Shown in pieces: positions 53,239 through 61,843 of a DNA stretch of 64,000 nt. Every line of letters begins with the position of its first letter. Position 1 is the stretch's first letter. The stretch is taken from assembly GCA_039819095.1 (NCBI GenBank), contig JBCBSP010000008.1:81707-145706 (forward strand), in the 5' to 3' direction. The stretch comes from JBCBSP01 sp039819095. GTDB lineage: Bacteria > Pseudomonadota > Alphaproteobacteria > Caulobacterales > Maricaulaceae. The position numbers and the translations under genes are program-made. The notes beneath the pieces are model-generated. The model did no database searches and was not told the DNA's origin. It saw nothing but the letters and a program-made list of their open reading frames with translations.

Positions 53239-54398
53239 GACGGGTCCAGCACAAAGCGCTTTCGCACGCCGGGCGCGGCCTGCAGGAAGGCCTCCACGCC
53301 GGCGGCGATGCGCGGTCCGGTCTCGCCATCGCCATAGACATTGTCGGCGGTTCGGGCACGCGCGCGGAAAGCGGCGTCGTCGGCGCGGCGCAAGCCGTCA
53401 AGAATGGCGTCGGGCGTCGCTGCGACATCGATCGTATTGGCCGAGCGTTCGCGGCCCTTCTGACGATCGCCGATATTGACCACCGGCAGGCCGAAACCGG
53501 CCGCTTCGATAATGCCGGATGAGGAGTTGCCGACCATCACCCGCGCCCGGCGCATGGCGGTGTAATAGCCCGGTGCACCGAAGCTCTCCACGAAGACGGC
53601 GGCATCGCTGCCGGCGGCATGGTCGCGAAAGCGTGCGCTCAGCGCCCGGCCCGCCGGATCGGCGTTCGAGCCGGTCAGCACCACAGGCGCGCCGAACCGG
53701 TCCAGGGCGCCCAGAAGCGTATCGGCGGCTTCTACCGCCCCGTCTTCAGCCAGCGTTTCGGGGTGGAAGGTGACAAGGACATAATCGCCGGCCGGGACTG
53801 AAAAACGCTCGGCCATCTCCTCAGCGCTCAGCGGGGATGAGGTCTGGATCGCATCAAGCGCAGGCGCGCCGGAGACGATGACCCGGTCTGAAGGCTCGCC
53901 CATGGCGCGGAGACGCCTGGCGGACAGCTCGGTTGAACAGAAGTGCAGATGCGACAGCTTCGTCATGGAGTGACGCAGCGCGTTGTCGATCGCGCCTTCG
54001 GTCTCCTCACCGCCATGAATATGCGCCACCGGAATACGGAAGGGCAGGGCCGCGAGCGCGGCGGCGTGCATTTCAAACCGGTCGCCCAGAACGATCAGCA
54101 GCTCCGGTTTGAACCGGGTGAAGCTGTAGCCGAAGGCTGAAACGCCAAGCCCGATCGAGGCGGCGACACCGGACTCGGTGTCGGACGCGATCAGCGTCTC
54201 CAGCCGGTCGATCACCGGCAGGCCGGCTCTGGTGATCTCGGTTTCGGTGCGGCCGAATTCCGGCGCGGCATGCATGCCGGCGACATAGACGCCGAAGTCC
54301 AGCCCGCGCGCCTTCAGCGCATCGAACACGGCGCGATAAATGCCGAAGTCGGCGCGGCTGGTCGTCACCACGCCAATGCGGGGCCGGGCGCCGGTCAT
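53235..54398 (-). CDS. legG: Hydrolysing nucleotide-sugar 2-epimerase, LegG/NeuC type
   Basis: A 387-residue GT-B-fold enzyme that epimerises C2 and cleaves the nucleotide, giving free 2,4-diacetamido-trideoxy-mannose for the synthase. Family features are GVVTTSRADFGIYRAVFDALK, LLIVLGDRFEMHAAALAAL, HIHGGEETEGAIDNALRHSMTKLSHLHF, and VGNSSSGIIEAAGFGLPVVNIGDRQKGRERS. HIHGGExTxGAxDE-like and RQxGR motifs mark the hydrolysing group. It overlaps legI upstream and legH downstream by 4 nt each. NeuC of sialic acid synthesis is the alternative, but LegB and LegC in the cluster favour LegG. Confidence 0.92.
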   Translation of the reverse strand: MTGARPRIGVVTTSRADFGIYRAVFDALKARGLDFGVYVAGMHAAPEFGRTETEITRAGLPVIDRLETLIASDTESGVAASIGLGVSAFGYSFTRFKPELLIVLGDRFEMHAAALAALPFRIPVAHIHGGEETEGAIDNALRHSMTKLSHLHFCSTELSARRLRAMGEPSDRVIVSGAPALDAIQTSSPLSAEEMAERFSVPAGDYVLVTFHPETLAEDGAVEAADTLLGALDRFGAPVVLTGSNADPAGRALSARFRDHAAGSDAAVFVESFGAPGYYTAMRRARVMVGNSSSGIIEAAGFGLPVVNIGDRQKGRERSANTIDVAATPDAILDGLRRADDAAFRARARTADNVYGDGETGPRIAAGVEAFLQAAPGVRKRFVLDPS

Positions 54399-55432
54399 GA
54401 CATCACACAGTCCCAGTCCAGCGTCTCGCCCGCCTTCAGCGCGCGCGCTGCGCGCTTGCCGGTGATGACGCCGTGATATTTCGGCGCGAGCCCGTGACCG
54501 GGTCTCTGGGCGCTGAGCATGTCGTCAGTGATGACCGCGCCCGGCTCGATATCGACCGCGGCGGTGAGTGAGCGGCGCGCGGCGCGCCGCGTGTCGGCTT
54601 CCGGCGATGTGGGGCGCTTCACGCCGTCGCCGATCGCCGCTTCGACCGCCCGCAGCCGGTCGATGAAGTCTTTCAGCTCTTCAGGGGACAGGCTCATCGC
54701 GTGGTCCGGGCCGGGCAGGGCCTTGTCGGTTGTGAAGTGCTTTTCCACCACAGCCGCCCCGCGCGCGACCGCCGCCAGCGAGATGTCCGCGCCCAGTGTA
54801 TGGTCCGACCAGCCGACAGGGCGTGCAAAGGCGATGTCCAGCGTGTCCATGGCGGCCAGATTGCACTGCTCCGGTGCGGCCGGGTAGTTCGACACGCAAT
54901 GCAGGATGGCAAGCGGTGGATTTCCCGCCGCCTCGATCACATCGACCGCTTCTTCCACCTCAGCCAGATTGGCCATGCCGGTGGAGATGATCATCGGCTT
55001 TGCGTGCGAGGCTACGTGGCGCAGCAATTGGTGGTGGGTCAGGTCGCCGGAGGAAATCTTGAACGCTTCCACGCCCAGCTCGGCGAGCATGTCGGCGCTG
55101 GCTTCGTCAAACGGCGTCGACAGGAATTTCACGCCGCGCTCCTGCGCGCGATCGCGGGCCGCTTCGAGATCCTCGCGCGGCAATTCCAGCGCCTGCAGCA
55201 TGGCCAGCTGGCTGTCTGCGTCCGAGCGCGCCTCCTGATAGGCGGCTTTGGGCGCGGAGCCCGTGGCGAGCTTCTTCGCATCGAAGGTCTGAAACTTGAC
55301 CGCGTCGGCGCCGGCGTCGGTCGCCGCGTCAACCAGCGCCAGCGCCAGATCCCGGCGGGCATTGTGATTGACTCCGGCCTCGGCGATGATGAGGGCGCGT
55401 CCTGAGCGCCCCAGCCAGAACTCTTCACTCAT
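54395..55432 (-). CDS. legI: N,N'-diacetyllegionaminate synthase
   Basis: A 345-residue NeuB-family enzyme condensing the free C6 sugar with phosphoenolpyruvate. The TIM barrel opens IIAEAGVNHNARRDLALALVD and includes DAVKFQTFDAKKLAT, FKISSGDLTHHQLLRHVAS, ISTGMANLAEVEEAVD and GWSDHTLGADISLAAVARGA. The C-terminal antifreeze-like SAF domain (about 285-345) has LTAAVDIEPGAVITDDML. The start at 55432 follows a strong GGAGGAGA; a longer frame to 55510 is unsupported. It heads the legI-legG-legH unit. Confidence 0.92.
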   Translation of the reverse strand: MSEEFWLGRSGRALIIAEAGVNHNARRDLALALVDAATDAGADAVKFQTFDAKKLATGSAPKAAYQEARSDADSQLAMLQALELPREDLEAARDRAQERGVKFLSTPFDEASADMLAELGVEAFKISSGDLTHHQLLRHVASHAKPMIISTGMANLAEVEEAVDVIEAAGNPPLAILHCVSNYPAAPEQCNLAAMDTLDIAFARPVGWSDHTLGADISLAAVARGAAVVEKHFTTDKALPGPDHAMSLSPEELKDFIDRLRAVEAAIGDGVKRPTSPEADTRRAARRSLTAAVDIEPGAVITDDMLSAQRPGHGLAPKYHGVITGKRAARALKAGETLDWDCVMS

Positions 55433-55596
55433 CGCCGTCTCCTCCATGCCCTTGCCGCCCGCGCGTGTTAGACCAAAGCGCTGTTCCCGCCTAGATGCAG
55501 CATGCGCCATAGCGTGCCTGGATCCGGGCCGGCGAGGTGAGTGATCATGATGATGCAGCTCCGCAGGGCTGAGCTTGAGCAGAGGCGTAACCGGCC

Positions 55597-57027
55597 ATGA
55601 GCCCTCGCATCATTCTGTCTCCGCCTGTGTTTCAGGATGACGATCTTGCGCAACTGAAGGCTCGCGCCCGCTTCCATTTCGCCGGCGCGGCCCGGGCGGG
55701 CGCTGAGGTGCTGATTGAATGCGGCGCGCCGAACCTTGCTCCCGGGCCCGCTCCGGCCTGGCTGGATGACGCCGCCGGCGCCCCGGAGCCCCGGTGCGTA
55801 AGCGGACCGGTTCCGGCTGAACGCGATGACTGGCGTGTCTTTCATGATCGCGCCGCCTTCCTGGCCGCGCCGGGACGTCAGGTCGTCAGCGCGGACAGCC
55901 TGCTTGATCTAGATGCGCCCGACCAGATGAACCGCGTGGCTGCGCATATAATGAAACAGCTGGGCGCTCCTGGCTTTGCCGGCGCGTCGGGTTTTGAGCG
56001 GCTGAAGGCGGCCCTGGCCGGGTCAAGGCGTGTCGTGCTGGTCGGATCGGGTCCTAGCGTTCGCACGATGGGGCCTGCTGAAGAGGCGGATGTAACGGTC
56101 TATGCCGGCTCAGCTGTGCTGGATGCAGAGCGCCTGAAAGCGCGGCCGCCGCACATCATTGTCGGCTCCGACATTGCCGGTCAGCTTGGCCCCTCAATGA
56201 CGGCGGCGCGCTGGCGCGAGGCTGTATTCGCCGCCCAGAGCGAGTATGGCGCATGGATCTTGCTGGCTGAACCGCACGCTTCGCCGCTGCGGGCCTGGTG
56301 GCCGGACGCATTGGCTGAGCGCGTCATCGCTCTGCCGGAGGATATGAAGCGGCCGCTGGGTGCGGATTTGCGTGAAGCCTTTTCCCATCGACCCACCGGC
56401 AATGTCCTGACGGCGCTTCTCTTGCCGCTGGCCGCGAGCCTCAGCGACGTGATTCATGCGGTCGGCTTTGACGGCGCTGACGCCGGCCGGCCGGCCCGCT
56501 TCTGGAGTCATGCCGACGAGGCCGGCTATCAGCGCCATGTCGCCGCCGCGCTTCTGGCCCATCCGGCCAGCGGCCAGGGCGACCCTTTGGCCTATCAGAG
56601 GGCTCATCAGGCGCGGGTTGTCCGCCAATGTGCGGCGTTACGGGCCCGTAAGCCGGGCTTGCAGCTGACCGGGCTTGCCCACGCGGCCGATGACGAGGTT
56701 TTCTCAGATTCAGATCGCCTGACGCTTCGTCAGCGGGCCGCCATGCTTGTCTTCAGGAGCCTTGAGCGCCTATCAAAGCGTCCCTGGGTCGCCGGTTTGG
56801 CGGCGGCGTCGGGTGTAGGCCTTGCGATGATGTTTCAGACCCTCAGCCTGGCCGGTCTCGCGGCGGCCTGCGTTCTCGTCATCGTGACAGGTCTTCTTTA
56901 TCTGCGCCGCCGGGTGGACATTGCATCGGCGCGCGCCGCGCGCCGGCTCGCGGCTGAACAATCGAAAACCCTGCGTGCTCTGTCCGCACGGATTGACGCC
57001 CTGGAAGGTGAAGATGGCTCGCGCTGA
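55597..57027 (+). CDS. Membrane-anchored GT42/DUF115-like protein
   Basis: A 476-residue protein. The catalytic-looking middle has VVLVGSGPSVRTMG (150-154 GSGPS), TVYAGSAVLDAERLKARPPHIIVG, HRPTGNVLTALLLPLAASLSDVIHAVGFDGAD and FWSHADEAGY. These resemble the GNGPS, SGV and GIDFY blocks of Campylobacter CstI/CstII sialyltransferases and the DUF115/Maf flagellin glycosyltransferase fold. Residues of about 397-436 form two membrane helices, and 440-470 a short coiled coil that is probably cytoplasmic. It overlaps the CMP-legionaminate synthetase gene by 14 nt. I propose it transfers legionaminate; this is inference, and the similarity is at motif level only. Confidence 0.62.
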   Translation: MSPRIILSPPVFQDDDLAQLKARARFHFAGAARAGAEVLIECGAPNLAPGPAPAWLDDAAGAPEPRCVSGPVPAERDDWRVFHDRAAFLAAPGRQVVSADSLLDLDAPDQMNRVAAHIMKQLGAPGFAGASGFERLKAALAGSRRVVLVGSGPSVRTMGPAEEADVTVYAGSAVLDAERLKARPPHIIVGSDIAGQLGPSMTAARWREAVFAAQSEYGAWILLAEPHASPLRAWWPDALAERVIALPEDMKRPLGADLREAFSHRPTGNVLTALLLPLAASLSDVIHAVGFDGADAGRPARFWSHADEAGYQRHVAAALLAHPASGQGDPLAYQRAHQARVVRQCAALRARKPGLQLTGLAHAADDEVFSDSDRLTLRQRAAMLVFRSLERLSKRPWVAGLAAASGVGLAMMFQTLSLAGLAAACVLVIVTGLLYLRRRVDIASARAARRLAAEQSKTLRALSARIDALEGEDGSR

Positions 57028-57724
57028 AACGCCGTCGGTCTGCGCCTTCATCCTGGCGCGTGCAGGTTCAAAAGGTCTGCCGGGCAAGAATGTGCGCCCG
57101 CTGGCCGGCAAGCCGCTCATCGCCTGGTCGGTCGAGGCCGCGCTCGCCGCGCCGCGCGTGACGGACGTCATCGTGTCAACCGATGGCGAAGACATCGCCG
57201 AGGCCGGCCGCGCCGCAGGGGCTGAAGTGATGATGCGGCCGGACGCGCTGGCCAACGACACCGCGCTGCCCAAGGACGCGATCCGGCATCACCTCGATGC
57301 GATGGCCTCCGCTGGGCGCGTTCCTGATATCGTCATGCTGCTGCAGCCGACCTCGCCGCTGCGTGCGGTCGATGATCTTGAAGACTGCCTGACCCGGCTG
57401 ATTGCGGACGGATTTGACAGCGCCGCGACCTTCACCGGCGCCGACACTCACCCCTTCCAGGCTTTCCGGGAGGTGGACGGCTCGCCGCTTGGGTTTGTTG
57501 AAGGTGAAAGCCCGTGGCGTCCGCGTCAGGCTCTGCCCCCGGCCTATCAGCTGACCGGTTCGGTCTATGCGGCCTGGCGCGAGCCTTTCCTCGCCGAAGC
57601 CGGGCCGGGCTTTCTTGTCGGGCGGGCCGGCATGGTCGTCACACCGGCGCAACGCGCGGTGGACATCGATACGATCGCCGACTTCAAGATGGCCGAATTC
57701 ATGCTGGCCGAGGCCGGCGATTAA
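57014..57724 (+). CDS. legF: CMP-legionaminic acid synthetase (NeuA-like)
   Basis: A 236-residue cytidylyltransferase activating legionaminic or a related nonulosonic acid. AFILARAGSKGLPGKNVRPLAGKPL is the nucleotide-binding signature (only part is needed for recognition); VIVSTDGEDIAEAG, MLLQPTSPLR and VDIDTIADFKMAE complete the pattern. GGAAGG precedes the ATG, which lies inside the end of the GT42-like gene. Its TAA overlaps the stop of the convergent legC gene within TTAA. Confidence 0.92.
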   Translation: MARAETPSVCAFILARAGSKGLPGKNVRPLAGKPLIAWSVEAALAAPRVTDVIVSTDGEDIAEAGRAAGAEVMMRPDALANDTALPKDAIRHHLDAMASAGRVPDIVMLLQPTSPLRAVDDLEDCLTRLIADGFDSAATFTGADTHPFQAFREVDGSPLGFVEGESPWRPRQALPPAYQLTGSVYAAWREPFLAEAGPGFLVGRAGMVVTPAQRAVDIDTIADFKMAEFMLAEAGD

Positions 57725-58863
57725 CCGAGCTCAGCGCGCACCGCCTCAATCACCACAGTCTGCTCATCCTCGGTCAGGCCGGTCGAACAGGGCAGGGTGA
57801 CAATCCGGCTCCACAGCGCCTCGCTATGCTTCAGATCGGCGCGCGGCGCGTCGGCGAAAGGCTTCTGCAGATGCACGGGCCGCCAGAAGGGTCGGGCCTC
57901 AACCCCATGACCTTTAAGCGCCTCGCACAGCCCGGCCACGGTCTTGCGCGCCTGATCGGTCAGCACCACGCCGGAGAACCAGTAGGTGCTTTGTGCGGCG
58001 TCTGGACTGGGAAAACGCTCAACCCCGGGAAGGTCGCCAAGTTCGGCGTCATAGCGCAGGCGGATGGCGCGCTTGCGCTCCAGGAAGCCGGGCAGGCGCT
58101 CCAGCTGAGCGCAGCCCACCGCCGCACTCATATTCGTCATGCGGTAATTCCAGCCGATCTCGTCGTGCTCGTAATCGCGGCTGACGCGGGCGGTCGTGGT
58201 GATGTGACGGGCGCGTTTTAGCAAGGCCTCGTCATTGCCAATCACCATACCGCCGCCGCCAGTGGTGATGGTCTTGTTTCCGTTGAACGAGAAGACCGTC
58301 AGATCGGCCAAAGGCGCGATCGGCCCGTCCTTGTACGTCACGCCGATCGCGGCGGCCGCATCCGCGATCACGGGCAGGCCGTAGCGACGCGCAACGGCGC
58401 CGATCCGGTCCATATCGGGCAGCGTGCCCAGGGTATAGACCGGCATGATGGCGGCGATGCGACGTCCGCTGGGCTTATGGATCCAGTCTGAGCCAAGCTG
58501 TTCAGCGTCTTCGGCCAGGGCGGCTTCCAACGCATCTGGAGACATCGTCCAGCTGGCCGGGTCAATATCGATCAGCCAGGGAGACGCGCCGCTATGGGCG
58601 ATGGAATTGGCGCTGGCGATGAAGGTGAAGCTGGGCGCGATCACCAGATCGCCCGGCTTGACCCCGGCGACCATGCAGGCCGCATGCAGGCCCATCGTCC
58701 CGGCCGCGACCGCCACGGCGTGATCGGCGCCATGCAGTTCAGCGACTTCCTTTTCGAAGCGCGTCACGAACGGGCCGACCGTGGACACGAAATTGGTGTC
58801 CACGCACGTTTGCAGATACTCGCCTTCCAGCGGTCCGATATTGGGGATGGCGAGCAGGATCAT
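57721..58863 (-). CDS. legC: PLP-dependent nucleotide-sugar aminotransferase, LegC type
   Basis: A 380-residue DegT/DnrJ/EryC1-family enzyme adding an amino group to C4 of the 4-keto sugar made by LegB. VAVAAGTMGLHAACM, APSFTFIASANSIAHSGA, PVIADAAAAIGVTYKDG and the PLP lysine in FSFNGNKTITTGGGGMVIGND fit the LegC subgroup; the family more often reads DAAHAxGA. GWNYRMTNMSAAVGCAQLERL is typical. It lies 11 nt after the stop of legB on the same strand, so the two form a unit. Confidence 0.92.
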   Translation of the reverse strand: MILLAIPNIGPLEGEYLQTCVDTNFVSTVGPFVTRFEKEVAELHGADHAVAVAAGTMGLHAACMVAGVKPGDLVIAPSFTFIASANSIAHSGASPWLIDIDPASWTMSPDALEAALAEDAEQLGSDWIHKPSGRRIAAIMPVYTLGTLPDMDRIGAVARRYGLPVIADAAAAIGVTYKDGPIAPLADLTVFSFNGNKTITTGGGGMVIGNDEALLKRARHITTTARVSRDYEHDEIGWNYRMTNMSAAVGCAQLERLPGFLERKRAIRLRYDAELGDLPGVERFPSPDAAQSTYWFSGVVLTDQARKTVAGLCEALKGHGVEARPFWRPVHLQKPFADAPRADLKHSEALWSRIVTLPCSTGLTEDEQTVVIEAVRAELG

Positions 58864-58874
58864 CGGCGAAGCCC

Positions 58875-59864
58875 TTAGACGGTATATTCGCCGACGCGAT
58901 AACGGTCCAGATTGCCGCGGAACCAGTCCACCGTCTTCTCAAGGCCTTCGCGCAGCCCGATTTGCGGCTCCCAGCCGAGGAGTTCCCTGGCCTTGGCGTT
59001 GCCGGCGATAAGGCGCTCAACTTCCGACTTTTCAGGGCGCAGGCGCTCGGACGTGGAGCTGATCTCGCAGTCAGCGCCGACGATCTCGACGATCATCTTG
59101 GCCAGATCACCAATGCTGATCTCCTCGCCGAAGCCGAAATTGATGCTTTCGCCCAGCGCCTTCTCAGACCCCAGCGCCGCCGCCATGAAGCCCTCAGCTG
59201 TGTTGGCGACATAGTTCAGGTCGCGTGTCGGGTGCAGCGCCCCCAGCTTGATGTCGCGCCCGGCCAGCGCCTGGGTGATGATGGTCGGGATCACCGCGCG
59301 CGCCGACTGGCGCGGACCGAACGTGTTGAATGGGCGGCACACGATGACCGGCGTGCCGAAGGACAGATAATAGCTCTCTGCGATCTTGTCGGCGCCGATC
59401 TTCGAAGCGGAGTAAGGCGACTGGCCCTGAAGCGGGTGCTCTTCAGTGATCGGAGCGGTCAGCGCGGTGCCGTACACTTCCGAGGTCGAGGTGTGCAGCA
59501 CGCGCTCAATGTCGAACTCGCGCGCGGCCTGAACCACGTTGAGCGTGCCGTTGATATTCGTGCGCACATAGGAGGCGGGGGCGTAATAGGAGTAGGGAAT
59601 GCCGATCAGGGCGGCCAGGTGGAAGACGATATCGCGATCGCGCACCGCTTCGCGCACCGCGTTCGCATCCCCGATATCGCCGGAGAAATACTCCAGCTCG
59701 GATTTCACATCGCTCTGATCCAGCCAGCCGCGCTGATCCAGCGCGTTATAGTGATAGAAAGCGCGCACGTCCGCGCCCTCGCGCACGAGCGCCTCGGTCA
59801 GATGACTGCCGATGAAGCCGGCTGCGCCGGTAACCAATACCTTCTTGCCAGTGAAACGTCCCAC
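58875..59864 (-). CDS. legB: Nucleotide-sugar 4,6-dehydratase, LegB type
   Basis: A 329-residue extended short-chain dehydrogenase converting UDP- or GDP-N-acetylglucosamine to its 4-keto-6-deoxy form. VTGAAGFIGSHLTEALVREG binds NAD; FHLAALIGIPYSYYAPASYV, LHTSTSEVYGTALTAPITEEH and the YxxxK in PYSASKIGADKIAESY are characteristic. PFNTFGPRQSARAVIPTII and the FYHYNALDQRGWLDQ loop are LegB features. In Campylobacter and Legionella the enzyme begins legionaminic acid synthesis; the GDP or UDP preference cannot be read here. Confidence 0.93.
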   Translation of the reverse strand: MGRFTGKKVLVTGAAGFIGSHLTEALVREGADVRAFYHYNALDQRGWLDQSDVKSELEYFSGDIGDANAVREAVRDRDIVFHLAALIGIPYSYYAPASYVRTNINGTLNVVQAAREFDIERVLHTSTSEVYGTALTAPITEEHPLQGQSPYSASKIGADKIAESYYLSFGTPVIVCRPFNTFGPRQSARAVIPTIITQALAGRDIKLGALHPTRDLNYVANTAEGFMAAALGSEKALGESINFGFGEEISIGDLAKMIVEIVGADCEISSTSERLRPEKSEVERLIAGNAKARELLGWEPQIGLREGLEKTVDWFRGNLDRYRVGEYTV

Positions 59865-59960
59865 CGATCATCCCCTTGTCGCCCGTTGAGCCGCGCGCGG
59901 CGTAGCACAGCACGATGCCCGGTCAAACCGTTCATTTGCGGTGTCACGGGAACGAAGCGG

Positions 59961-60866
59961 CTATCCGCCTCGCAGGCGCTTGCGCAGCCACTTGCCGCCG
60001 GGGATGAGATCGACCGCCCGGCGCACCAGCGCGAAGCGGGCTTCGATCCGCTCCTGACCGCGCAGCACAGCGCCATGAGCGAGCACCGCGCCCATGTCCA
60101 TGGAGCCGGCGGCGATGCTCTTGCGGATCGCGTCATTGCGGATTCGCAATTCCTCGTCTTCGTGAAGCCGGTTGTCGGCGATCACAGAGTTGGCCGCATC
60201 CGCCTCAGCGCCGGGACGCAGTGAATAATAGCTGGTGGTCTGGCGCACACGCCGCATATGGCCGAGCGCGACAAGCTTCAGATTGAAGACCCAGTCCTCC
60301 AGAACCGAAAGATCCTCAGGATAGCCGCCAACCGTGTCGAAGGCGGTCTTGCGATAGACCATGGCGATAGGGGGAAAGCGATTGCGCGCGGCGATATCGA
60401 GCACCCCGAGCGGGTAGGGCGGGTACTGCCCGGCCTCTTTACGCGTCACCCATCGCCCAGCGTTCAGGGTCTCGGTCACGGTGATGTAATTGCCGACGGC
60501 GCAGACCGCGTCCGGCATTTGCGCAAGCGAGGCGTCGAAGGCTGACAGGGCGTCAGGCGCAAGCCAGTCGTCATCATCATGCAGCAGCACCAGCCCGTCC
60601 GGGGCCCGGCGCACGCCGATATTCGCCGCGCGCGAACGACCGACCGCCTCATCATGGTGGATGATCTCCACGCGCCAGCCGGCTTCTTTCAAGCGTGCGC
60701 CCTGGGCCTCGACCGGCGCCGGGTCGCCGCCATCATTGACCGCGACCCAGCCGAGCCGAGCTGCGTCCAGCGTCTGAGCCGCCATCGCGTCCACCGCGCG
60801 CGCGAGGAGTTCAGCTCGGTTGCGCGTGCGCGTAACAACGGTAATCGGCTCTGCAGGCGTATTCAT
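59961..60866 (-). CDS. Family 2 glycosyltransferase
   Basis: A 301-residue GT-A enzyme. ITVVTRTRNRAELLARAVDAM opens the domain, VLLHDDDDWLAPDAL carries the metal-binding Asp run, and VLEDWVFNLKLVALG the catalytic-base region (ED). The C terminus is basic (RRAVDLIPGGKWLRKRLRGG) and may sit on the membrane. No membrane helix is seen. It lies between legB and rmlD in the same direction with gaps of 91-96 nt, and may transfer rhamnose or another sugar to the glycan; the donor is unknown. Confidence 0.88.
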   Translation of the reverse strand: MNTPAEPITVVTRTRNRAELLARAVDAMAAQTLDAARLGWVAVNDGGDPAPVEAQGARLKEAGWRVEIIHHDEAVGRSRAANIGVRRAPDGLVLLHDDDDWLAPDALSAFDASLAQMPDAVCAVGNYITVTETLNAGRWVTRKEAGQYPPYPLGVLDIAARNRFPPIAMVYRKTAFDTVGGYPEDLSVLEDWVFNLKLVALGHMRRVRQTTSYYSLRPGAEADAANSVIADNRLHEDEELRIRNDAIRKSIAAGSMDMGAVLAHGAVLRGQERIEARFALVRRAVDLIPGGKWLRKRLRGG

Positions 60867-60958
60867 GATGCTTTTAATCGGGCAACTGAAAAACCACCAA
60901 AGGGTGGGCGTGCGGGCGCTGATTGTCCACCCGGATTTCCCGGTCCGTGGGAGAGCAA

Positions 60959-61843
60959 TCAGTCGCGCGCGTCGCTATAGCGCTGGGCAAGGAAAGCGCT
61001 GATGGCGATGCGCCAGTCACCGGCATGGACGCCGAAGCGCTCGTAAATGCGATCCGCGCTGAGGCGCGTATCTTTCGGGCGCGCCGCCGGGCTTGGGAAG
61101 GCGCTGCTGTCGACCGGCGTGATTTTCACGCCGGCAAAGCGCGCGCCAGAGCGATCGATCGCCGCGCTGGCGAACTCGAACCAACTGGCGTGCGGCCCGC
61201 CCAGATAATGGAACACGCCGCCGCCTTGTGTCGGATTCTGAGTGATTGCTCCTGCCATGGTCAGGAGCGCTCCGGCCAGGTCCGGCGCATAGGTTGGCGC
61301 GCTGATCTGGTCATCAACGACACTCAAGGGCTGGCCCGCGTCCAGGCGGTTGAATATGGCGTTGAGAAAGCTCCCGCCCGCCGCGTCAAAAATCCATGAA
61401 GCGCGCACAACAAGAGCGCCGGGATGGGCGTTCAGCACCGCATGCTCACCGGCAAGCTTTGTCCGGCCATAGGTGTTGAGCGGGTTGGTTTCAGCGTCTT
61501 CCGCATAGGGGGCGCCGCCCGCGCCATCGAAAACATAGTCCGTGGAGACATGCACCAGCGCGATCGCGCGCCGCCGGCACGCCTCGGCCAGTCGTCCCGG
61601 CCCGGCGGCGTTCAGCGCCATCGCCGCCTCCGGCTCGTCTTCAGCCCGGTCCACGGCGGTGTAGGCGGCGGCGTTGATCACCAAGGCCGGCTTGATCTCA
61701 TCGAGCATATCGCCGGGATCATCGTGGGCCAGATCAAACGCCTCGCGTCCGAGGCGCTGAGCCTGCGGCGAAGCCTCGCTCAGCGCCCGCGCAAGCTGGC
61801 CGGACCGTCCGATGACAAGCAGGCGCTGCGGGGCGTCGTTCAC
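60959..61843 (-). CDS. rmlD: dTDP-4-dehydrorhamnose reductase
   Basis: A 294-residue short-chain dehydrogenase performing the last step of dTDP-L-rhamnose synthesis. LLVIGRSGQLARALSEASP (Rossmann), PALVINAAAYTAVDRAEDEP, HVSTDYVFDGAGGAPYAED and the YxxxK NTYGRTKLAGEHAV are diagnostic. The start is GTG at 61843, overlapping the rmlB stop as GTGA; a longer frame to 61897 would run into rmlB. It ends the rmlC-rmlB-rmlD unit. Confidence 0.93.
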   Translation of the reverse strand: MNDAPQRLLVIGRSGQLARALSEASPQAQRLGREAFDLAHDDPGDMLDEIKPALVINAAAYTAVDRAEDEPEAAMALNAAGPGRLAEACRRRAIALVHVSTDYVFDGAGGAPYAEDAETNPLNTYGRTKLAGEHAVLNAHPGALVVRASWIFDAAGGSFLNAIFNRLDAGQPLSVVDDQISAPTYAPDLAGALLTMAGAITQNPTQGGGVFHYLGGPHASWFEFASAAIDRSGARFAGVKITPVDSSAFPSPAARPKDTRLSADRIYERFGVHAGDWRIAISAFLAQRYSDARD

